In this document: piece after piece, positions 24,732-34,100 of the stretch
Layout: every line of letters starts with the position of its first letter
Numbering within the stretch: the first letter of the stretch is position 1
NCBI GenBank assembly: GCA_943736015.1
Contig: OX031066.1
Location: 25,864,627 to 25,928,626 of the forward strand
Reading direction: 5' to 3'
DNA length: 64,000 nucleotides
Source: Tridacna crocea
Lineage: Eukaryota; Mollusca; Bivalvia; Cardiida; Cardiidae
Made by a program: the position numbers and the translations under genes
Notes under the pieces: generated by a model
The model's database searches: none
Seen by the model: only the letters and a program-made list of their open reading frames with translations
Told to the model about the DNA's origin: nothing

Positions 24732-24741
24732 CGTCGGCCAT
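24732..24741 (-). CDS. candidate first coding exon (Met-Ala-Asp) of an unknown gene
   Basis: On the minus strand a good start context AAACATGG is followed by ATG GCC GAC G and at once by a strong donor GTGAGT. A tiny first exon of this kind is common in metazoan genes. No downstream exon (lower coordinates) was recognised, so this rests on the start-donor pair only. Confidence 0.2.
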
Positions 24742-25987
24742 GTTTGATATTCATTATTCAAATGCTTTCAAATTTATCTGATGAGGTTCTTGCCTTTGTA
24801 CGGTCCATCAATGGAGCGTGTTCACGATAGTGAGAATATTATAGTGGCCTTTCTTCTGTTGATCCAACGCCAAAAATCAAAAGTTTTGCCTTCAGTTTGA
24901 ACTATGCTTCGTTGATGCGTGGAAATATTACTTTTTAACTACGATATTTTGTTTTTTATGATCTTGGTTTTAACTCTAATTGTCCTTTCACTAAAAGAAA
25001 AGTACGAGCATGTTTGAGCGCGAAACATGAAATCGATAAATTTATTATAATGCATTTAATACGTTTAAGCAAAATAATATCGTCGTGCGCACTCGTTTTT
25101 TCAACGCCTAACGACGCATCCTCGTGAGATATTTTTCATATCAAAAATAACCAGTTGATTATCCTCTATTTCTCTTCATATTAGACTATACAAACGAATT
25201 TAAATATTCATGATACCCCGGTACCTTTTACGCCGTCTATCTTTTTTTAAAGATATTTTTTGTTTTGTCTCGTTCTACTATTTTCTTTTGTACTTTTAGG
25301 CCTGTACAATGTGCTCTCACATTTTGACTATCAGAGGGGCTTTTCGAGTCGGAGTTTGTATATTGGTTCTCTTTCTAACAATAGACTTCATATTTTTTAT
25401 CACTTTCCTCATTCTTGTTGTGTTCACCTTATTATTATTATTGTAATAATGCTCGCCATTTTGGCGGAAAAAAAACAATAAAATAATAATAGTTATGTGA
25501 TGACATGCTAGGTGTCATGCACTGTGGAGACGTATTAAGTTCCCTTTGCCAAAGCATGGATAATTTGTTGCTTTGTAGTATTCATTACCGTTCATTATAC
25601 TGCAAAGGAATTTCTCGTGATCTGGTTAACATGCCGGGAACATATATCCTGTTCCCTGGCAAAAACCACGTAAAGCAAGTTTCCCTTTTGAGTGCCCCGT
25701 AAACATCAGTACACGTGCAAAACAGCATCCAAATGGCGGCATTGATCGACCACCATTCGGCATACCTCGGCCGAGTTGTGACGAGTGGATCGATCACCAG
25801 ACTGCACATTTATGCACCAAACTGCACGTTTTAGTGACATCAGTTTCCAGTGACGTCAGTTTTCATTGAATTGGGGCACTCAGAAGGGAATTTCTATTTC
25901 GTCAGCATACTCGATTCGTGAGATTATAAAACTGGAAAATTTCGCTTAGTGCACTTTGAAAATGTAAAACTTTGCAGTATAATAAAT

Positions 25988-26124
25988 GTACGGTCAGGTG
26001 GCAGGGGACTTGGAAACTTGTTCACGGTTGTGGTTAATTATGTCGCTCCAAACTGAAGGCGAGGTGGCGACATGATTTACCACAGCCATGAACAATTTTC
26101 CAAGTCCCCTGCCCTTGACTGTAC
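25988..26124. mobile_element. family F palindromic MITE
   Basis: GGCAGGGGACTTGGAAACTT and its complement AATTTTCCAAGTCCCCTGCC, ends TACGGTCA ... TGACTGTA; inner CACGGTTGTGGT / ACCACAGCCATG. Confidence 0.7.
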
Positions 26125-26264
26125 AACTAATACTTTCTAAGGAGACTAAAAAGCTCTAGGTGGTGGAGACAAAATTCAGTGAATTCTAGATTTGATTACT
26201 AAATGAATAATATAATTGATTTTTACAAAAACACAAATGAAAATAAATCAAACTACTAGTTAAA

Positions 26265-26662
26265 GTAGTGGACTCGTGATAAAAAAACAGCTATTTCCAC
26301 TATAATATTACTAGTATCCTAGAGAAATTGCTTTTATCAAAAAATGAGGAAAAACCGAGCCACTTTTCCTTAATTGTCCTTCTTAGAATTATCATTTATA
26401 AACTCAACTCAACTCAACTCAAATAACTTTACCTGGTGTTTTAGAACCACATTATTCTCATTACAAAGGGTGATAATAATTACTTCCCTTCTCTGGAAAT
26501 TAACAAAAGTATAAACAAATAATTTCAACATAGACATCAAAGGAATTTCTGATCGGTTAAAAATATGCAAAAGTACTACATCTGCATGAATCTGTATTTA
26601 TCAACTGTTAAGAAATTTTATGCCGTACTGCACCAGAAGTATTACGGGTCTTTTCCCTTAAA
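26265..26662. mobile_element. family H element
   Basis: Shares GATAATAATTACTTCCCTTC, AATCTGTATTTATCAACTGT and the end ATTACGGGTCTTTTCCCTTA with the family. Contains an internal CAACT microsatellite near 26403-26420. Confidence 0.55.
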
Positions 26663-26836
26663 GGCAAGGGATACAGAAAACTTGTATCTAAACATCTCTA
26701 AACATTGAACATAAGCGAGTAAAGCTTTGAAACCTTATCATTTAATTAAGTGAAATGAAGTTTTTGAAGCTTATAGTAAAAACCCCAAGTTTTATTATTT
26801 CAAAGGTAAGTTTTTGGCGTAAAACGTGTCCTTATC

Positions 26837-26902
26837 GGGCAGTGTAGATCCAAGATCAGACAGCACGTTCTGTGAAGTCTGATCTTGATCTACAATGTCC
26901 GC
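26837..26902. mobile_element. family B palindrome
   Basis: GGGCAGTGTAGATCCAAGAT ... GATCTACAATGTCCGC, then GTCAGTGAGTCGC. Confidence 0.7.
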
Positions 26903-27289
26903 AAAAGGTCAGTGAGTCGCACTTAACAGCCTCAGGGTTAAGTGACTTTTCATAATTGTTACATAAAAGGGCATATAGTCGTTATCGTTTGTCATATTTT
27001 AAATTTTTAAAACATTCGTGACAGCTGCGCATGCGTGATACATCGACTGGCTTCTTGTCGAGTCATAGTGCACTTAGCTGTACTCAATCACTCATCGGCA
27101 TTTAACTCCCCCACCCCCATACACCACATTAGAAGCTTTTGTGGACAGTGTAGACAAGATCAGACTGCACAGAACTTACAGACTGCGCAGGCTGACCCGA
27201 ATCGATACCTTTTTTGCAGATGCATTAAGCCTTCTTTTTACAGAACATGGATTATGTATTCTATTCATTGCCAAGTCAGGACATGCTTT

Positions 27290-27975
27290 TTATGTACATG
27301 TCGATATATCCTACAGAGGGCCAAGTCGACACATTCTTTTGAATGCCAATTCGCTTATATCCTCTTAAGAACAAAGCCGATATTTTCTATTGAGGATCAT
27401 GTCGAGATGTTGTATTTTTAGTAAAGTCACGCATAATTCTATATTTGGTCATGTCGATATAATTTGTTGAGGATCAAGAGGAGATATTCTATGTCAGTTC
27501 ATGTCGACATGATTAAATGATGATCCAACAGAGATATTCTATTCTTGATCATGTCGAGATACATGAGATTTATGTCGAGATAATTTTCATTTGGTCATGT
27601 CGAGATAACTTTCCTTGCTCTTGTCGAGATAATTCAATAAGGATCAGGTTTAGATATTCTTTACTTGGTCATGTCGAGATAATATAATGAGGATCAAGTC
27701 GAGATATTCTACTCTTGAACGTTGGTGATGTCGAGATACATCTAATTTATTTAGGATCACGTTGAGGTATTTTACATTCGGCCATATTTTATTCTTGGTA
27801 ACGTCAGGATACTTTCTAATTTATTTAGGATCAAGTCGAGGTTTTCCATACTTAGTCATGAATGAAATGAGGATAAGGTCAAGATATTCTTTCCTTGGTC
27901 ATGTCGAGATATATTTTTATCAAGTCCATATTTTATTGAAGGTCGAGTCAATGTTCTGTTGAAGGTCGAGTCGAG
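27290..27975. repeat. degenerate tandem repeat of CATGTCGAGATATTCT units
   Basis: Some 20 imperfect units of about 30-40 bp with GGTCATGTCGAGATA and GGATCAAGTCGAGATATTCT. Very diverged, so old. Confidence 0.7.
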
Positions 27976-28132
27976 ATTCTATTGCGATGTAAGCTTTTAT
28001 ATTCAATTGATTGCCATGCTGGGATTTTTTTTTTGCAAGGACAAGACAATTTTCTTAATTTATGAAAAAGTGGGCATTACATCAATTGACTAAAGAATAT
28101 TAAAAACAAATATATTTAACGAAACTAACTAA

Positions 28133-28302
28133 TCTTACGAATATTCTTAGTCTTGTTCGAAATAGTTTTCCGAATTTGAAAGGCAAGTAACAAAACTTCT
28201 GATTGGCGAAACAGAATCATTGAGCCAATCAGAAATTGTGTTACTTTCTAACTTTCTAGAATAAAACAAAGAATAAATTGAAGATGGTTGGTGAAAAAAA
28301 AA
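28133..28302. mobile_element. family E element
   Basis: AACTTCTGATTGGCGAAACA ... TGAGCCAATCAGAAATTGTG with TTGGTGAA end. Confidence 0.6.
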
Positions 28303-28547
28303 AATGGCCCTGGTTACAATGTTTCTGTTTTAAGTCGTATAAAAAAAAGGATGATGAATAAAAATAATGGTATTTGTTAAAAGCTCGAGGCCATACCTCG
28401 GATTACTATCTCGATTTACCCTCGGCTACGATCTACATTGCAAAGTGGTACGGACAGCACATTCCTGATTGCCTATCTGGTTTGATATGTTCTGATATTG
28501 TCCCTACGTTGCTAAATAAAAGAATGGTTGGTTTTATGGTTTTATTT

Positions 28548-28805
28548 TGTTTAACCCCGTTTTCAACATTTTTTCCAATTATATCGCGGCTGCCAGTGCA
28601 ACTATCCATGCGTTCCTTAAGTTTCTTTTACCAGTACTTCGCACAATTCTCTTTCCAAGCCACAGGCTGCTTTCACACATGGTCATCGTCGAAACAATGG
28701 TCAGCAGTGGGAGAAGCATGAATCCTGTAGCAGTGAATATATCATCAGTCCTCGATAAGAAATTGGCTGAGCCAGGGGTCTTTGCCAAGGATCGCCAGAA
28801 TCCCG
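28548..28805 (-). mobile_element. SINE, same family as 1063-1302
   Basis: Shares ATATCGCGGCTGCCAGTGCA, CCAGTACTTCGCAC and ATGAATCCTGTAGCAGTGAA with the first copy. Minus orientation; head degraded. Confidence 0.55.
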
Positions 28806-28854
28806 TCTTCTAAAGTCATGCACGCTACTGGGGCTCGGGCTATATAAAAGACAT

Positions 28855-29029
28855 GAATAGAAAACATTGTGGGAAAAGGAGAAAATGCTGGTTACCAGCA
28901 TTTTCTCTTTTTCCCACAATGTTCTCTAGCCCGTCACAGAAAAAAATCATCTTTTCAGCAAGAGTTGATTTGTCGTCTGCAAATGCTTTCAATTTGGTCT
29001 AGTCCAAAAGTTCGTCGTTTGGGAAAGGG
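28855..29029 (+). mobile_element. family A MITE, 5' truncated
   Basis: Palindrome at 28860-28924, then GTCGTCTGCAAATGC and a TTTGGGAAAGGG end of the 'CCCTTTCCCAAA' subtype. Confidence 0.75.
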
Positions 29030-29232
29030 TTTACCCCACTTTTTGCCAGGGTATGGCTTGTAAAATGTAAATAGTTCTTGCTGTATTTGAAAAATTCATA
29101 ATGAGGTCCAGTAAAATTTTGTAATCTGGAGATTACAGACTCTACATGAGCGTTTCTTACCAATCGTCAAAAACTTTTTCTAATTTATGATTACAGAAAA
29201 ATATGAGCCATACTCCGTGAAAATGGGCTTAA

Positions 29233-29444
29233 CCCATTACCTCACTTTTGACGCGCCTGAGAAAGAAGCCTTTAGAAAACATTGTGGGAAAAGGAGAAAA
29301 TGCTGGTAACCAGCATTTTCTCCTTTTCCCACAATGCTTTCTACCCTTCACAAAACAAATTTCAAATTTTCAGTCACTTTTACTTTGTCGTCTGCAAATG
29401 CTTTGGATTAGGACAAGCCTTGAATATTGTCGTTTGGTAATGAG
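29233..29444 (+). mobile_element. family A MITE, left of a back-to-back pair
   Basis: TTAA at 29229-29232 and 29445-29448; the second TTAA is also the left flank of the next copy. Confidence 0.87.
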
Positions 29445-29448
29445 TTAA

Positions 29449-29640
29449 CTGTTTACCAAACGACAAAATTTTAGACTCGTCCAAATTGAAAGCACATACA
29501 GATGACAAAATAAACTCAAAAATAGATTTTTTCCCAGCAGGGTAGAAAACATGGTTACCAGCATTTTCTCCTTTTCTCACACTGTTTTCAAAGGGCATTT
29601 TCTTCAAGGTCATTAAAAGTCGGAAATATGTGGTAAAGGG
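29449..29640 (-). mobile_element. family A MITE, right of a back-to-back pair
   Basis: Starts CTGTTTACCAAACGACAAAA right after the shared TTAA. The left palindrome arm is deleted (AAAACATGGTTACCAGC). Confidence 0.8.
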
Positions 29641-29643
29641 CTA

Positions 29644-29784
29644 ATGCAAAATAAATATAACTCAATTTTTTTTTTCAGCAGGGTAGAAAACATGGTTACC
29701 AGCATTTTCTCCTTTTCACACACTGTTTTCAAAGGGCATTTTCTTCAGGGTCATTAAAAATCGGAAATATGTGATAAAGAGTTC
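29644..29784 (-). mobile_element. partial tandem duplicate of the copy at 29449
   Basis: Repeats GCAGGGTAGAAAACATGG, including the same arm deletion, so it arose by local duplication, not by a new insertion. Confidence 0.7.
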
Positions 29785-30134
29785 ATGCATTTCCGTAAAT
29801 CATGGTACAAATCAAGCCTTCGCAAGTCTTACGGGGATCCGTAATTACCACCTTTTTTTTTAATAATCGACTTAATCCTGAGATAGAATAGTCCTTTGAC
29901 ACACACAAAACTGGACAATACTACGAAAAGTTTCAACCCAGGTCTGCCTGCTCGGATGAAATCATGTTACTTCCGTTGTAAGAAAATTGTCTACACAATA
30001 CTAATTATGACAAAAATATAAGCATGAAAACAGTATTTGGTAAAGATTTTCTTTATTTCATATTAACAGTATAGTAAACATAATAAATATACATAAAAAG
30101 AAGCATTGCACAACATTTTGAAAGCTAAACTTAG

Positions 30135-30665
30135 GCTCATTAATGCATTACTCAACACCTTTTTGGGGGGACCAAATGTCCACTTGTCCTTCTCACAAAA
30201 TGTACTCAGCATGAGAGTTACCTATCACGCTACGGAATGATACATGCGTCAACTTTCATCATAAAAGTAGTGCGCCAAGTCCCACAAAATAATAAATTAA
30301 ACATTAGTTTGAAAACTAACTGTGTATTTTGAAAACGGGTCTATTTTTTTCCACAAACCTTTTTTATTGTCTTCCTCACATATTGTACTCAGCCTGAGAG
30401 TTACTTATCAATTGCGGAATGATACATGCGTCAACTTTCATCATAAAAGTAGTGCGCCCAGTCCCACAAAATAATAATAAATTAAACATGAGTTTGAAAA
30501 ACTAACTGTGTAGTTTTAAAACAGGTTTAATTTTTTTCGACAAACCATTCTAATTGTCATTCTCACAAATTGTACTCGGCATGAGAGTTACTAATCATAT
30601 TGCGGAATGATACTTGCGTCAACTTTCGTCATAAAAGTAGTGAGTCCAATCCAGCACAATGATAA
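30135..30665. repeat. tandem repeat, three units of about 186 bp
   Basis: The words TGAGAGTTAC, GCGGAATGATACATGCGTCA and CATAAAAGTAGTG recur at near 186-bp spacing. Downstream of the Ubl-vWA stop codon. Confidence 0.8.
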
Positions 30666-30895
30666 ATTGATATCGTTACCTTACGATAAATTTTAGACCT
30701 GTCCAAATTGAAAGCATGTACAGACACAAATTCAATATAGCTTTCTGTATATCGTGGAATCTTGCTGCGAAAGAGCAGATATCATAGTGGGGAAAGGAGA
30801 AAATACTGAACACCGGCATTTTCTCCCTTTTTTTCCTTAATGTTTCATAAAGCTATTTCATCTGGCTATATAAAACCCGAGATTATTTGGTAATG
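30663..30895 (-). mobile_element. family A MITE, decayed
   Basis: TTTTAGACCTGTCCAAATTG and a mismatched palindrome (AATACTGAACACCGGCATT). Confidence 0.6.
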
Positions 30896-31023
30896 AATAA
30901 AACATTTTTTGTGTCATCATCGTCGTCTTTGTTGTATTAATCACCGTTTATCACTCACAAAGATAAAGCCACAAAATGAGATATCACAAAACCAACTTTT
31001 CCCGCCATCTGTGCAGAAATCCT

Positions 31024-31130
31024 TCATTTTCGTTTGAACACTGACGTGAAAAACCGCACAAAACGTTTAGCTCTGCTACCACAAGCATGTCTGGGGGATG
31101 GGAGTGGGGAGGGGTGTGTTCTGGGTGACG
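31024..31130 (-). CDS. Ubl-vWA exon 11 (terminal): basic tail and stop
   Basis: Acceptor ATCTTTTTCAG before 31130. The split codon G+CG and 34 further codons run to a TGA: SPRTHPSPLPSPRHACGSRA then KRFVRFFTSVFKRK. The phase matches exon 10. Pro/Ser-rich then basic. Chosen by splice phase and open frame, not by a known family motif, so less certain than the other exons. No clear polyadenylation signal could be assigned. Confidence 0.55.
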
Positions 31131-34100
31131 CTGAAAAAGATTATGATACATGGATATCGTCGGTTTACTTCGAAAACCTCGTAACTACAGCTTATATCAA
31201 GCTGTAATTACGAGGTTTTTGAAGAACACCGACGATTTATATAAATAAATGAATAACTCTTTATCAAACAATAAAATTCCAGATTTGTGCAAAATGAAAG
31301 CATTCTAAAGCCTAGTTTAATAACTCTTTATCAAACGACAAAATTTTAGACTGGTCCAAATTGAAAGCAATTGCAGACCACATTTTCAGTCTGGATCAAA
31401 TACTGCAATTGTTCCTTGATAGAGTAGAAAAAATTGTGGGAAAAGGAGAAAATGCTGGTAACCAGCATTTTCTCCTTTTCCCACATTTTTTTTCCATAAG
31501 GCTTCTTTCCATGGGGCGTCAAAACCCTTTATTGTCTGGTAAAGGGTTAAGTAAACATGTACTTATTTAACTCTTCACCAAACGACAAATATATGGACTG
31601 GTCCAAAGTCAACTGAATGAATGTGACTGTAAAATCAAAATTTGAATTGGGAAGGGTAGAAAACATTGTGGGAAAAGGAGAAAATGCTGGTTACCAGCAT
31701 TTTCTCTTTTTCCCAACAATGTTTTCAAAAGACTTCTACCTAAGGGTCGTCATTAGTCGTCACTGTTTGGTAAAGGGTTAACATCGAATGAGATAAAGTT
31801 CTTACAACTTATACTAATCTCTCTCGATTCTGCTTCCCGGGAACTACACGTGGTGTCCGTGGCCTTGACGTCGAGCATCGGCTTCGTAACCAAAAGGTCC
31901 TGAGTTCGATACCCGGAAGCGGGTGTCAACTTTTAGATTTTACATTGGCCCACACATTCGGCGCGAGTACTGGTGTTGTTCCCAGGAAGAAGAATCGAGA
32001 GAGATTAGTATAAATTGCCAGAACTTGTTTCTCAATCGATGTAGAATAAATAGGTTTAAAAACTGAAGTGGGAACTACACCAGTGCTCGCGCCGAACGTG
32101 TTGGCCTGTGAACAATCCCATTTGTGCAGTCTGATCTTGATCTACACTGTCTGCAGCAGATCAGTGAGTCGCGCTTAGCAGTCAAATCGTTTGCTTTACC
32201 ACACAATGATGGCTTTAAACGACCCTGAGGAAGAAGCCTTTTGAAAACATTGTGGGAAAATGAGAAAATGCTAGTAACCAGCATTTTCTCCTTTTCCCAC
32301 AAAATTTCTACTCTATCAAAAAATGTGTCATATGGGCCACTACGAAATTATTGTCTGCAAATACTTCCAATTTAAATAGGTCTAAAGTTCTTACGTGTGG
32401 TGAAGAGTTAAGGCTACTGATGAATCAAGGAACTTTCTATAAATGCATACCTGAAGAACTGAATGACACAGGTCTGAAGGAATCTAGATCCTCACGATAT
32501 TCATATTCCGGTCTACCGACATCTAAACTACGGTCCCACCATGCTGTCGGAATATAGCGCTGCGAAAATAACAGAAAAATCTACGTGTATGAAAATATAC
32601 CAGTAAGTTGAACTGGAGCTAGAAGCTACAAGAGGCGTGAACTATCTGCCATTCAATATTTAGAATATTTTGGAACACTAGTGTATGAAAACATGTAGAG
32701 ATGAGGTATTATTATATTTTCGGTAAGTGGAACTGACACTGGACGGAGAGAGAACCGTATACTATTCACCATCAAAGAACTGGAATGTGTGAGAAAACAG
32801 CGTTAAACACCAAACAATTATCGAATAACGCTACTTCAGTAGAAAACGTAATCAGTTATTAATCATGAGTAAAAAGAAAGCACATGTACTAGAAAACAAG
32901 ACGGTCATGATGGCCCTGTATCGCTCCAATGGCTTGTAAGTACAAATCATACATACCAGTACCAAACATCGCATTTCTAAGCCTAAATATTTCGAAAAGA
33001 AGACTTAAAAAGTTTTCTCCATTAGAGCCCATATAAACCCTGGGATACAAGGGCGAGACAATTGTAGATACATAATTTCAATTAAAAGATTTCCAATATC
33101 TTTCAGTTTTACTGTCATGGCAACCGGAATTTTAAAAGGAATCAAATTCTGAGGATGACCATGGCAAGAGCATTTCTGTTAAGTTTGGAGAAAATTAGGA
33201 AAGTAGTTTCAGAGAAGAAGATGCTCGAAATAAAAGTTAATACACGCATGCGCAGAAGCACGCACAGAAGCTCGACGGACACAGGACTATGTCATACAGC
33301 TCACCTCCTGATTGTATTTTGGAAGCTCTGTTACATAAGCCTTTGCAAAACAGTTGTGATAGACTAAATACCCTTGAGCTGAATTAACTAAAGCTACCAC
33401 TAAACGTTATTATACCCCCACCAGCTCCTTGTCACAAACACAGGTCTTTGTCACAGAATATATATGGTTTAGAACAAAAGTAAGAGTTGAAAAAGGTCAA
33501 GGGCAGATAATTCTGTTACAAATCGCAGCAGGGTCATGAACATTGCACATGCACAACTTCATATATTATATGAAAACACTGTGTGTGGATTTGAGTTCAG
33601 TACGTGAAAAACAGATGGACAAACGGACGCACGGAGAGACAGCCATGGCGATTCCAGTATATCCCCTCCACTTCGTGGGGGGTGTATAATAAATAGTACA
33701 TCTTACTTACTCTTTCTCTTTCTTCTACAGGTTTATTCTCCGGCTTTGGGGGTTCTTTTTCAAGTTTGTCCAAAAACACCTTGGTATCTTCGGTCATTCG
33801 GCCCTCGTTCTTTACCTCCTCTACAAATGCATCTAGTTGTTCAGCATTGGATTCTCTGTAACAAACTGTGGAAAAGAAGCGCTGATAAAAGAAATTTTCT
33901 TCATACGTCAAAGATTTAGACTTGTCAAACCTGAAAGCAACGGCACACGACACATAAAACAGGTTGACAAAAAGGAGGTTTGTCTATGATAGGGTAGAAA
34001 GCATTGTGGGAAAAGAGGAAAATGCTGGTTACCAGCATTTTCTTCTTTTCCCGCAATGTTTTCAAAAGCCTTCTTCCTCAGGATTGTTAGAATTCGGGAC

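Larger units (their letters stand above)
24080..25980. other. mostly unique DNA around the candidate first exon at 24.74 kb
   Basis: Apart from a CA microsatellite and the Met-Ala-Asp exon candidate nothing is recognised. The segment 25540-25880 may be an unknown repeat (short CCCTTTTGAGTGCCCCG / GGGGCACTCAGAAGGG inverted pair). Confidence 0.35.

Noticed and set aside
31850-31925. Possible functional tRNA gene with GAGTTCGATACCC
   Set aside because: The same head plus a 130-bp body recurs at 59812, which identifies a SINE.
32880-32940. Donor-like TGGCTT|GTAAGT after ATGATGGCCCTGTATCGCTC on the plus strand
   Set aside because: The sequence resembles a repeat word widespread in bivalves (ATGGCCCT.TATCGCTC), and no exon fits on either side.
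33846-33860. Nearer acceptor TTACAG for Ubl-vWA exon 9
   Set aside because: It gives a stop codon within seven codons in the frame set by exon 8; the upstream CCACAG keeps the frame.
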